From positions 1 to 64,000 of the forward strand of contig CALSCR010001216.1 in the NCBI GenBank assembly GCA_943704495.1: DNA of 64,000 nt, written 5' to 3'. This document shows, in pieces, positions 1 to 10,840 of this stretch; positions within the stretch are counted from its first letter, which is position 1, and the number at the start of each line of letters is the position of its first letter. This DNA is from Pigoraptor chileana (lineage: Eukaryota; Opisthokonta; Filasterea). A program made the translations under genes and the position numbers. Under the pieces are notes generated by a model. That model was given only the letters and a program-made list of their open reading frames with translations. It made no database searches and had not been told where the DNA came from.

Positions 1-1036
1 GGGGGGGCTGATTAGAAAAGCGTGTGGTACGCGAAGACAAGGCAACAACACCTGCATACATACTGCGCACACAATTCAGGCCACACCACCACCAACAACA
101 AAGACAACTACACGTTATTGAAGGTGAATGTGTTGTTTTGTGCCACCGAGTGTATATCTATGAGTACACACATATCGAGACCTTCAGTACTCAAAACGAC
201 TTAGGCATAAGCGCAACGATACCAACATTGCTCACCGCCGTCGTACACATATAGAGAGATGTAGGATTCAAGTCAGTGTCATAGGCGCTATACCCATTGA
301 CTCCACAACACATATAGAGAGAGGGAGTGAGAGGCACAACGCACCTCCAGATACGGTTTGATTGCGTCGGAGGCAATCTTCAGCAGATTGCTTGACTTGA
401 CTGCCGCGCCAAGGACATTACCTCCGCCGATAAGGAAGACGAGATTCCACTGGAAGTTGTTGAAGTCTGTCTTGGTGAGGATGCCGCTGCCAAAGTACAC
501 GAGAATTGGAATGAACGCAATTGTTCCCATGTCACCAAAGAATGACTCAGTGGCCTGAAGCGTCGACCACAGCACGACCGTCGCGCACGTGACAAAGAGC
601 ACCACGTATGAGTCGACGCCCATCTTCTGCTTCTCCCAGAGAATCTGAGGGATTGACTGGACGTCGTTGGGGCGCATGACCACCACTATATATGCCCACA
701 GCACGAGGACGGCCACTATGCAGAACGGCAGTGCCACCTGCATATGGTGCGCATGTCCGGGACGAAAGGCGGTTGTTTCATAGCAGGGACGAAGAGGTGA
801 GCAAGGGTGCACTGTGTGTTGTGGCACAAAGGCCCCTCCAGTACGGAGTGGAGCGCTTTGGGTCAACTTCCTCTCGGTGAGCACTTCCTCCCGATGCGCA
901 CAGACAAATCACTGACTGGAGACCATACTTCTCTCTCTCCTATGTCACACTGTAAAATCTATGAGCATTAAGCCCAAGTGACATATTTACATCCAATATC
1001 TGTCTCACATACACACACATATAAATGCAAATACAA

Positions 1037-1071
<35 letters not shown>

Positions 1072-1617
1072 AACAAACCAGCACAGACAAACGAACACAA
1101 AAATACACAGCATCAGTGCGCAAGGAGACGAACATCGGGAGCGCACCTGAATCCACGTGCCGAATCCAACGCTGCCACCGGGATACGAGGCGAGAATGCC
1201 CACAATGACGACGTTCTGCGGCGAGCTGATTGGGCTGAGCATTCCGCCAATGTTGCACGCAAACGCGAGTCCCAAAAGAATGGCCTTTGCATACGGCGAG
1301 TTTGGCGGGAAATCGCGCACAATAGGCAAGAGGATTGCGGTGCAGAGCACGGGGGCGGCGACATTGCTGATCCACATGGACATGAAGAAGCCGAGCAGCA
1401 TAAAAGCAAGGAGAAAGAGGCGCGGGCGGGTTCCCGTGCGCCGCTGAATAAACGCCGCAATGTGAAGCTCGTACTGGTACTTGCTGAAGGCAGCAGAGAG
1501 GCTGAAGCCTGGATTTCCACAGAGGTGGACGTTGGATGGTTGTGTTTATAAGTATTGTGCGTGTTTTTGTGCGTGTTTGTGTTTGTGTTTGTGTTTGTGT
1601 GTGTGTGTTTGTGTGTT

Positions 1618-1696
<79 letters not shown>

Positions 1697-4600
1697 TTGA
1701 ATTGCCGAGGGATGCAGCAGGGGAAGGGGGGATGTATGTAGAAACGGTCAAGCGTCTGTGTTGGTAAACTTATGAGTCTCAGCACACACACACACACACG
1801 CACACACCCGCTTTCTCTGCCCAAAAGCCCCACTTACTCCGTTCAGACACAGTGCCCAACACAGTTTGAAGGGATTCACACATCTGCCATCTCGTACACA
1901 ACAATGTACTGATTTAAACGGCGCGACGAAAAGCGACGCCCCGATGCAGATAATCGCATCACTCACCTCCAAGAACGAGTGCGAGAGTATGGTCAAACAC
2001 CTTGCTGAACGCAAACTTTGCCGCGTCCTCGGCAGACAAAAGAGGAGGATCGCACGTGACGGTGCCGTTGCCCAGGAGACCCACTGACGCGTTGGCAGAC
2101 AGGGCGTGCACGATGGTGGCGGCATGCGATGCGCAGTAATTCTCGTCGACAAACACCTTGAGCAATATGGACAGCATTGGAACACCAAGCGCCGTCACAA
2201 AGAATGGCACCGCCTCTGTCACCCAGTAGATCATCACCATTGAGAGCAGCGCGAGACACCGCCGCGCCTTTGCCTTTTCGCCGTCCCAAAACGGTGCAAC
2301 GAGAAAGATGATGAAGACGACGAGGCCAAAGGCAAGCCAAATCGGCTTCCACGGCCGCTTTGCGCCGGCAGACGACCCGGTTTCGAGCTTGTGGCGGGCA
2401 AGGGCGACGCGCAGCCCGCGGGGATCGTGCGTCAACTTCTGGTACAGCTGCAGGGGAGGACAATGTTGCATTATGTGCGCGTGTGTGCGACATTCGGGAA
2501 CGGCATGAGAAGCGACGAAATGAACAAGAAAATGTGGGTGGGTTTCCCATACAGTTGTGCGTGCTGAAGCATTAGAAAGTAAACAGTCACACACATACAC
2601 ACACACAGGCACACACACAAAGACACACACATACGATGCCCCACCTGCTCGGCGACAATTTCAATCTCCTCAATTTCGGCCGTAGAGTGAAAATACTCCC
2701 CGCGAACACGAGCGGCAAACTCATCGACCGTCTTTTCACCCGTCACTTTGTCAAACCTTTTTGGAAGAAGTAAACACGCCCGTGCGACATCCCGGCGAGG
2801 GTGATTAAAAAAACAGTGAAGGCATTTAGACGAGTGTGTGGATGCGTAACTGTTTGAAGAAAGCTACTTGAAAGTATGGCACAGACGGCGGTATGAAAGG
2901 TCCATCACTTTCCCGTCGGTGAGTGCACACAATCAAATCTTCAACCATCAAGCGAATCGCAATAGCACAGCTTGTGCGACACACACATGCACGTACAAGC
3001 ACAGGCACAAACAGATCTACATAATCACTTTCAAATGAGGAACTCACTTTTTGACGATTTTCCTGAGGCCGCTGTAGTTGAGCTCACGATATTCGCGCAG
3101 GTACTGCGTGTGCTCGAACAAAGTGAGAAGGCGGTGCACGATCGGGGAGTGCGTGTGGGCCGACGCACCTGCAGACAAACACGGGGGTGATAGTAAGCAC
3201 AAGTACATGTGTCGGAATAGCAAGAGATTCTAACCACCCCCTCCCCCTCCCCCTCCCCATCTCAACAAACACACACACACACACACAGCTGCAATAGGTT
3301 AGCAATACTCACTCCTCATGTTGGCGTCTGAACCGGCCCTGCTCATGCGCACCGAGCCTGTCGCTGCATTTCAATGCAAACCCAGTGAACAACGGGCCAA
3401 AAGGGTGAGTCTTCCACTCTGTCGCCCAACCAGTCCGCTCCAGCATAATGTGAGTCACTTTAAATGGTCCTTCGTATCCCAATCTCCCTTCCTTCAATAT
3501 CATGTATAACCACATCGGCACCATCCCACTGACGTCAAGGCATCTTCGCCACTGCTGGCTTCCATGGCGCGTGCACATATAGGGTCGTTGCAAGGGGGAA
3601 CAAACCAAATTCGACTCACGTGATATATGCCGTTCGCTGGCAGAGTCACCATGCAGCTGGTGGATAGTCGAGGATGATCCTACATACACACGCACAGCAC
3701 ACACGCACACACACGACGCACACACACGAATGTTTTATACAAGAATACACATACGATTGAGTTTCGGATTGTTCGCGGCTGCTGATCAGAGAGAAAAAAG
3801 TGCACTCCACTCATGGAGTTCATGCGGCGACAAAGCAGACAAATGCGTGCACAAACAAACCTCCGATGGTAAAGGTGGCGGCAGCCCCGGATGGCGACTT
3901 TACGGTTGATTCTACAATTGGCGACGGAATGAAGACACAACAAGGAAGGAGGTCAGCAGGCACACGCGTGCGCAGAAGGGGCATGCATAGCCAAGAGCAC
4001 GAGTGCATGTGGACGGCGGGATAAATGACACAGGATAATGGCTCACGAGAGCCACAGACAACCACAGACTCTCGCAGTGCACGCACGCACAAACGCACAA
4101 ATACATGACCGAGTCATTACCAGTGCCATTAACAGCATTGGCATTTCCGGCTCCAGAGTAAGACGACGCGCGACCGGCGGACAAGAGAGACACCCTATAC
4201 AGAGAACCGTAGACATTGTTGGGAGTGATGTGCAATCAGGACTTTCAGATGACCTGCACTTTACCATCGCAAGCTCCACAAAAAACAGGACTGAGAGAGA
4301 GCGCTCCTCATTAATCAAACACCTTAGGAATAAGCCCATCGACTCAAACATTGCACACATGCGGAGAAAAAGAGAGACAGAGAGAGAGTGTGTAGGATTC
4401 AAGCTAGTGTGTCTTAGGCGCTGTGCCCATGGACTCCACAAGAGAGATAGAGAGAGAGATGGCGAGGTTGCGTGCCTGTGATTGTGTGCGTGTGAGCATA
4501 CATCCAAGCACAGAACCAACACACAAAAAAGCATCGATTCGGAAGTAAAGAGAATGGCACATTCCGCATACACAACGGCAGCGCAAATTACCTGCTCGAG

Positions 4601-5494
4601 ATGAGCGGGATCTGCTCTTCTGGCGGCTGAAATGTCGCAATTTCACCCTGGAATTCCACGATTTTTGTCTCAAAAAACGAGTTGATCTTGCGAATATCCG
4701 CCTGTTGAATGAAGCGCAAACAGTTCAAGAATGTGTCAGACGGACAATACACCACAATACATTGTATACCATCACTGCATAATACTAACACTCACAAAGC
4801 TTAAGCACTCTGGCACAACAGTCATTCAGCGAACACTCTATACACTCACGAAAAGTCCACGACCAAAGACGAACAGGCCATTCACAACCAACAACCACAA
4901 GCACAGGATAGAAGGATTGGCCAACCAACCTCAATAACGGCATGAAACTCGGCCTTTGCAGTGTCGGCGTCACCGTTGGCAGCCTGGGTCTCCTCGTCGT
5001 CCTCCGTGCTCAGCTGGGTGTATCCGGACCGTGCATTCTTTATGTGCTTCCTGTTCTCGACTTCCTGCATCGCGAGAAAGCACATATGGGAGAATAAGGT
5101 GGATGAAATGTCCCTGTGTTCACAGGAGACGGGGGAGGCAAATGTCGCGAGAAGAAACGCAGCCCTCATCGTCTGTTGAGACAATTAAAAAAATTCAGCA
5201 CAAACCAAATAGAGAGGTGGCGTGCGATCCTCCTCGAAAGCAATAACCCACCTTCATCTGCACATTCAAGCGCTTTAAGATGCGCTTGAGACTGCGAATC
5301 GAAACCGGCGAACACACAAAACGCATTGTGAGCATCACTCCTCTGCACCGAAGCAAGGGACCAAAGCAATGCAGCCGCATATCATACAGGGCCAAAAAAA
5401 ATAATAATCAGTCGACTACCCACCGGTGATACGAAACGTACTCCTCCCGCCATGGCTCCACAGCCCGGTCTCTCAGTTGCTTTCCAAACTTCAT
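1..5494 (-). CDS. SPX-domain SLC13-type phosphate transporter (Pho87/Pho90/Pho91-like), 3' end outside window
   Basis: This gene probably encodes a low-affinity phosphate transporter whose cytosolic SPX domain senses inositol pyrophosphates. The SPX domain opens with MKFGKQLRDRAVEPWREEYV and continues SYHRLKRILKRLNVQMK across a splice. The SPX C-terminal helix reads YREYRELNYSGLRKIVKKFDK. The permease then follows, with DHTLALVLGG, SMWISNVAAPV, GMLSPISSPQN and FLIGGGNVLGAA, all typical of the SLC13/ArsB fold. Exons I can place are 5424-5494, 5252-5291, 4930-5064, 4592-4701, 3048-3168, 2645-2756, 1967-2447, 1147-1508 and 345-737. Small exons lie between 3300 and 4300, for example 3317-3359. 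Phases agree across the joins checked. The last exon seen ends in a donor at 344/345, so the final membrane segments are off the left edge. Introns carry long CA/GT tracts and two copies of the dispersed repeat. The family call is firm; the substrate is inferred from the family. Confidence 0.9.
174..309 (+). repeat. Dispersed intronic repeat, unit A then unit B
   Basis: Unit A (about 174-240) contains CCTTCAGTACTCAAAACG followed by TTAGGCATAAGC. Unit B (about 257-309) contains GATTCAAGTCAGTGTC, then a diverged form of TTAGGCGCTGTGCCCATGG. The two units look related to each other through TTAGGC, GCCCAT and GACTCCA. A short GA tract follows. The pair lies in an intron of the SPX transporter, antisense to it. 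Confidence 0.75.
1039..1066. repeat. (CA)n microsatellite in intron
   Basis: An uninterrupted CA run lies in the transporter intron between the exons at 345-737 and 1147-1508. It gives a HTHT/VCVC reading in every frame and is not coding. Confidence 0.95.
1606..1694. repeat. Long (GT)n microsatellite in intron
   Basis: About 75 bases of pure GT are preceded by imperfect GT/GTTT units, in the intron between the transporter exons at 1147-1508 and 1967-2447. Confidence 0.97.
4313..4442 (+). repeat. Dispersed intronic repeat, A-like unit then B unit
   Basis: A shortened A-like unit (ACCTTAGGAATAAGCCCATC near 4320) is followed by a GA tract and a full B unit with TTAGGCGCTGTGCCCATGG at about 4413-4432. 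It has the same order and strand as the copy at 174-309 and lies in an intron of the same gene. Confidence 0.75.
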
Positions 5495-6731
5495 GTTTGG
5501 TGTGAGTTTTCTCGCCAAACTCCGTCCCTTTCCAACAACACTCCAACGGAGTCCTTTCACAGTGCGTTTGAAGTCAGACAGTCCCGCAAGCACAGAGTCG
5601 ACGTGCACACGGGGATTACGACCGTCGTTGCCACTGACGATGGAGGACAAGCCTGAATCAACTGATTCTATTTCGATTTTCACGCCAGCGGGCGAGTCGG
5701 TTACCAGTTGATGCTGGTGCTCACCCGTGGCGGTCGGCGGCGCTCCGTTGTTGGCTGTGCGACCCACCGAATCAGCAAGGCGCGCGAGATTGAAAGCGGA
5801 TAAACGCTGGCGAGAAAGTGGAATTAACTCGATGGCATCAAGATCTTCACTAGTTGCTGCTGTATCTGCAAGGAGATTGGATGCCACTTGCCGCACCGAG
5901 TCGTGTCTGTCGGCGCAGGCCTCCTCGATGTTGCAGCTGTGCGAGCCTGTCCCCTCCGTGATTGCCGTTATCGCAACGATGGAAAGCGTTTCACACGGCA
6001 AAGATGCAATGAGAGGGCAGTTCTGGTCTACATGTGAAGATGCCGTGTAAAAAACCTGATCGATGTTTGGGGCGGTGTCGTCGCGTGCGGCGGCAGAGTA
6101 GTGGAGAAATCAGATGACCTCCAGAGAATTTTCGCGCCGGGCACTGCATTCCCATAATAGGCTATTGAGTACATGTATATCCATTTATGTATTTCTGTTC
6201 CCACGCATTCCTCATTTGAAGGAACCGTGTGGTGTCTTGTGCCGTTCCCATTGGCTCCCCAGACCCAATGCCCGCCAACCAGCACGCACCTTTCCCCACC
6301 GTGTCACCGAAAACCGGTACACTCACATCACTGCACGCAGCAGTCCTCAGTACCCTTGCTACATAAGTGTATGTGTCAGCGACTTGATTGCCCGGTGCTT
6401 CAGGGACTGAATAATCTCGGAATCGGGCCACGTGGAGGTGAGTATCTGGGTACCCGCCGGTTTCAAGTGTAAGCAAGGGTACAAACTACCCTTGGTGTAT
6501 GTTAGCACATTGTCACTTTGCCTAGGCTCAGGCGTGTGGTCGCGGTGTTCCTCTGAGTACAATAGCAACTGATGCATGGACAATGGGATTCTACTGCAAT
6601 GCGGTGTCAAAACTTAATGCATACAACACGATAGCGGTATGGTGGGAACAAGGCAAAGGCTCATCTCCTACATTGATGCCGCACAATATACAAGACGCAG
6701 CGGAAGCGGGTGGCATGTGCGATTCGCGCGA
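5495..6731. promoter_or_regulatory. Spacer upstream of the SPX gene and downstream of the PAS gene
   Basis: The first part, 5495 to about 6027, stays open on the minus strand in phase with the SPX start, yet it has no in-frame ATG before MKFGK. It is either 5' UTR or the end of an exon whose start codon lies further upstream. A CACGTG box is at 6429-6434. No other gene was recognised here. Confidence 0.5.
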
Positions 6732-8437
6732 TCACTCGTTCATAAATTCAGTCATAAATTCAGTCTCGTCCGTCGCAGAGTACCCATGATCCGCAGCCAC
6801 AAACCGCAACGCACCACCAGGCGACATTGAAGACAGCCCAGCTACGAGATCAAAGTCTCTTCGGAATGCGCCAATAACCGCGGACCCCGGCTGCACGCCC
6901 GGCACACCAAAGCGGGACGTTGCTGCAAGCACCGTGGAGTCCACACGAAGCCCAGGACAGACAGCTGACGAAGACTGCCGCACATCCACGAGCGAAATCA
7001 CTTGCCGAATACCGACGGCCATGCTAGATTGGGCGTCCCTTACCACAGTGACAAAAGCCTCGACAGGACAGTAGTCACCAGAACGTGTAAGGTGGCGCAG
7101 CCCAAACGAGAAAGAGGGCGCATTCACCAAGTGAGATGCAGTGTGGGATGCACTATTGTACGGCGACGGTCGCAGAGCTTCCGTGGCGATGGCATTCCCG
7201 CCCATAAGAGCGTCATGCTCAGCCACACGAGTGCCGATGCTGGAATCTTGCCACGTCACCTGCAATAATAATAATTAAAAAATTAATTGTGATATCTCCA
7301 CGACAAAAATGATTTCACACAAAGTTGGACGCCAAGCTAAGGCCCGCGTACGAGAGCATATGCACCACTCACGTTATTGGTTTGAGATGAGGGGTCCGAA
7401 TATGGTCCAAGCAGAGTCGAGTGGTGCGCAGCTATCTTCTCGCAGTCGTCCGGGTGCACTAATTGATACAGGGATAGGCCGCACAGTTGGCTCGGGTGAA
7501 GTCCGAGCACGCTTTCCACCTCCTCCGATACGGTGAGATAGGTTGCGCTTGGAGACAAATACGACACAAACGACCCCACCCTTGAATTCGCATCGACCTC
7601 CAGCGAAAGTCCCGAAGGCCCATCGCCGTTTGCCGCCACTAGGCTTCCGTGCTCACTCGCACGCCCGCTTGCTGATGCAGACAGCACATAATCACGCTGC
7701 ATCTTGTGCAATACACTGTGGTCGGCAAAGTTGTCGATGCCTGCCGTGTGCGACAAGCCAAAGATGGCAGACCGCGACGACTCGGATAACCGTCCGTGCA
7801 TCACCGCTGCAATATCCACTTCCAATCGGCCATTCTTGGCAACGATCTGCCTCTCCTGCTCAGAGTCCATTTCCACAGCATCACGCCCCTCGTCCATTTC
7901 ATCTTTCGCATTCAATGCTTTGCTGCTAATCGCGAGATGATTTGCCACGATTTCGCTCCGTTTTCGTAAGGCGTCGGTAGGCGCGCCACCAAACAATGCA
8001 TTGATGGTGAGTGCATTACGCTCCGCAACCGATAGAGAGCGCCGTCTTCGCAGCACAGTTTCAACATCGCCTCCAAAACGACCCTTCGACACATCGACAT
8101 TGCTGCGGGAAAGTGACGACTCTCTTTGTCTTTGCATGACGCCGACGACCGAGGTGCCTGAAGTAGCGCTTTTTAACGAAGCCCCGTATGTCGCCAGGTC
8201 GAGCCCTATCGCCTGACTCGCTCCACTCGTTATTAAAATATCGTCCTTCAACCGATCGACAGAATTTTCTGACAGAGTAAAGCTATTACGGGGTGAATCT
8301 GTTTGCGCAAGAAAGCGGGGAGAATTCTGCGCGACGCCCATCGTATCGGCGGAAGACCCTAGTTCATCAAGAGAAGCCGAGTGACATCGACACAACACGT
8401 CTCCGGAACGATGTGTACATCGGAAAAATGGCACCAT
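6732..8437 (-). CDS. PAS-domain protein, two exons
   Basis: The protein is about 530 residues. A long Ser- and Arg-rich N-terminal region without a recognised domain precedes a single PAS fold. The PAS core reads TYLTVSEEVESVLGLHPSQL, then LYQLVHPDDCEKI, the usual PAS helix and VHPDD turn. The PAS beta strands continue in exon 2 (CPVEAFVTVV, then VISLVDVRQ). Exons are 7373-8437 and 6732-7259, with donor GTGAGT after AAC and a CAG acceptor. The ATG at 8437 opens the frame, but an upstream exon cannot be excluded. PAS domains sense ligands, redox or light, or pair with partners. No kinase, GATA finger or convincing bHLH is visible, so its output is unknown. It is head to head with the zinc-knuckle gene. 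Confidence 0.75.
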
Positions 8438-9176
8438 TGAAATATTTTTACGCTACCGTGGAGGACGGCGGCCAACCCAATGCAAACAAACTCCTACGGA
8501 CGCAACGTGCGGGTCATTGCGCCGGCGCGGCAGGACATCCTCCGACAGCGTAAAACAGCCCAGTATCAATCAGAACAGAAAACGACGCAATCAAACTGAG
8601 ATGAACTGCGATCACATGAGAATATAGAAGCGCAATGCGACCGCGTTTCAGGACGGAGCGTACCCTCGTGAGCGTGCGTTAGTGATCGGTTTACACATAA
8701 CGCACCAAAGGGCCAGCGGTCGCATACCCAGTGTATCGGCGGTTTGTTGGGGAACGAGAGAACTTCCGTATGGCCCAAGCGGGTGCGGATTCTGACACCA
8801 CCAGGGCATGAACAAAGGGCGTTACTTCCAAATCGGGCTGGCTCCGTCCGCCGCTGATGCCACGCACGTGCCAGATAACTATGAATAGCCACAAAATTCA
8901 CGTGCCACTCCCAATTGGCAGTCAAAAGGGTTGGAGTGTCCATATCGGGCCATTCACCGTGAATGCAAAACGATGTATTTTTAGAGTGGGGTCACGCGTC
9001 GGTAACGTGTAGATCACGTGCGCGTGCTGTGTCACGTGTTCCTTTCCAAATGTGTCACGTGACATTACTATGATCCCCATGTGCTGTCGGTCGGCACTCT
9101 CTTTGAAATTGTGCGGGGACCGCACCACATTTGTTGAACACACACGTGATCCTGTTTGCTGGAGTAACGCACGAAA
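8438..9176. promoter_or_regulatory. Divergent promoter with a cluster of six CACGTG boxes
   Basis: This spacer lies between the starts of the PAS gene and the zinc-knuckle gene. CACGTG occurs at 8865-8870, 8899-8904, 9015-9020, 9033-9038, 9056-9061 and 9143-9148, six copies in under 300 bases. The copy at 9056 sits in the full palindrome GTCACGTGAC. This hexamer is the classical site for bHLH and some bZIP factors. No gene is seen in the spacer. Confidence 0.65.
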
Positions 9177-10840
9177 ATGACACGGTTTGCTCGTGCTGGA
9201 AGAAAGCAGTTTGAGGATGCAACGCCGTGGGATCACCAACGGGCTGTTGTGGCGACTGACGGTGGTGGTGGGTCTTCGACTACTACATGCGACGTGCGGC
9301 CTTGAGGATGTTTAGCAATTAATGAACTTACTTCTGGGATTGTTGTATGAAAAATGGGCTTGCTGTATGCAAAAAATTTAGTGCTCAAGAGGAAATCGCG
9401 TTGACTGGCATTGTGGTTTTCGTGAGCAGGTCAGAGCACCGCGAATGTAACCGCTGAAAATGAGAGTGGGAAAAAGACAACAGAATCGGGTAAGAGGAAG
9501 CGGGAACCTGAGCTGGCAGTCGGCACACAGTCCTCTGGCGATACTGCTCCTGCTGCAACAGAGGTGGCGAAGCGGCAAAAGTCCGAAGCGGTGCATGGCG
9601 GTCCTAAAGTGACGGAAAAGTCGAACGCGCCTACTGCGAATGGTGCTGCAAGGACAAAGGGCTCGGAGAAGTCTCGAAACGCCCATCTTAGCGGCGAACA
9701 ACGCGATAAGCTTCGTGATGCAAGACGTCAACGACGGCAAAACGCAAAGGTATAGATGCGTGCCCAATTTGTTGCCAATATCTGTGGCCCGACTTTCTTG
9801 TTGTTGCTGTTGTTTTTGTTGTTGTTGTGTGGGGGTTTTGACTTCTGCGATTCTCGTCGTTGTAGACGTGCTTCAACTGTAGGAAGTTCGGGCATGGTGT
9901 CCAAGATTGCCCAGATGCGGCCGCAAGCTCAGGTGTTGGACTTTGTTACAAGTGCGGATCCACTGAACATATAACAAAAAATTGTCACGTCCGAGGAAAC
10001 GGTGGGCTATTTGTCGTCACTCCATTGAATTTATTGGCGAGCATCGCCCATTGTCATCATTTCGGCCAACAAAAAAAAAGGTAATCGTGAGTTCGGTGCA
10101 ATGTCTTATAACCAGTTCAATTGACTCTGTTTGTGTGTTTGTGTTATCAGATATGCCATATGCAAAATGTTTCGTTTGCAACCAGACTGGCCATCTTTCG
10201 CGCTCGTGTCCGGATAATCCTCGAGGATTGTATCCAAATGGTAAGACCCCGCCCCTCCGCACCGACACACACAAACTCTTTTTATGATCTGTTCCTGCTG
10301 CCGTGTATGCCGCGCCGTGATGGCTTAGCAGCCGAGTTCGTTCGGGAGGCCACATGAAAGTGGTTTCGATTTTTTGATAATTTTTGTTCGACATCAGTCA
10401 AATCATTTAGGGATTCATGTGCCAAACTTTGCGTTGATACCTTTTCTTGCGTCTTTGATTGCTCGTGTTGTTTGTTGGGTCCGGCTGCGCAGGAGGGTGT
10501 TGCAAAACTTGCGGATCTGTGGAACACTTTGCTCGTGACTGCCCTGAGAATCCGAATAACCAGAGTGAGTTCTCTCAACTCCGACTCATATCGTATACAC
10601 GCTTGCTGTATTACTGATAGTTGTCGAGTACTGAGGGTTAACTGCCGGTGGCAACTCCGTATTCTTTTCCACGATGTAGGAGGTAAACACGACATACTCA
10701 TAGGGAGAGTGACGAATCCCCACGACGATGCTGCTGATGAAGATGACGAGACGATTGCAATGAGAGAAAAGGCAAGAATTAAGAAAGAAAAGGCCGCTGC
10801 TTCCGCTGCTGCCAGCAAGACGAAGGTGGTCAAATTTTGA
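9177..10840 (+). CDS. ZCCHC9: CCHC zinc-knuckle protein, ZCCHC9-like
   Basis: This is a nucleolar-type RNA-binding protein with four CCHC knuckles: CFNCRKFGHGVQDC, CYKCGSTEHITKNC, CFVCNQTGHLSRSC and CKTCGSVEHFARDC. The order and the linkers (AKCFVCNQTGHLSRSCPDN, GLYPNG) match the ZCCHC9 family. So do the start MTRFAR (the human protein begins MTRWAR) and the basic end KTKVVKF. A Lys/Arg-rich region precedes the knuckles. Exons: first from 9177 (3' limit uncertain, before about 9310), about 9430-9749, 9866-10001, 10151-10240, 10493-10564 and 10680-10840. Phases agree for the last four. The donor of exon 3 is weak (GTGGGC), and a longer form using GTAATC at about 10081 is possible. In human the family is nuclear; its precise role here is inferred. 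Confidence 0.88.

Noticed and set aside
978-1833. Long frames of Cys-Val, His-Thr and similar pairs
   Set aside because: They are translations of CA/GT microsatellites inside introns; the same kind of frame recurs at every such tract in the window.
7900-8110. A bHLH domain in the PAS protein (RRRRSLSVAERNALTIN)
   Set aside because: Basic residues and a few positions resemble bHLH, but the helix spacing and the invariant Glu and Leu positions do not fit.
10002-10081. Longer exon 3 of the zinc-knuckle gene
   Set aside because: It would insert about 26 residues between knuckles 2 and 3, where the family has about a dozen or fewer. It is kept only as an alternative because the preferred donor is weak.
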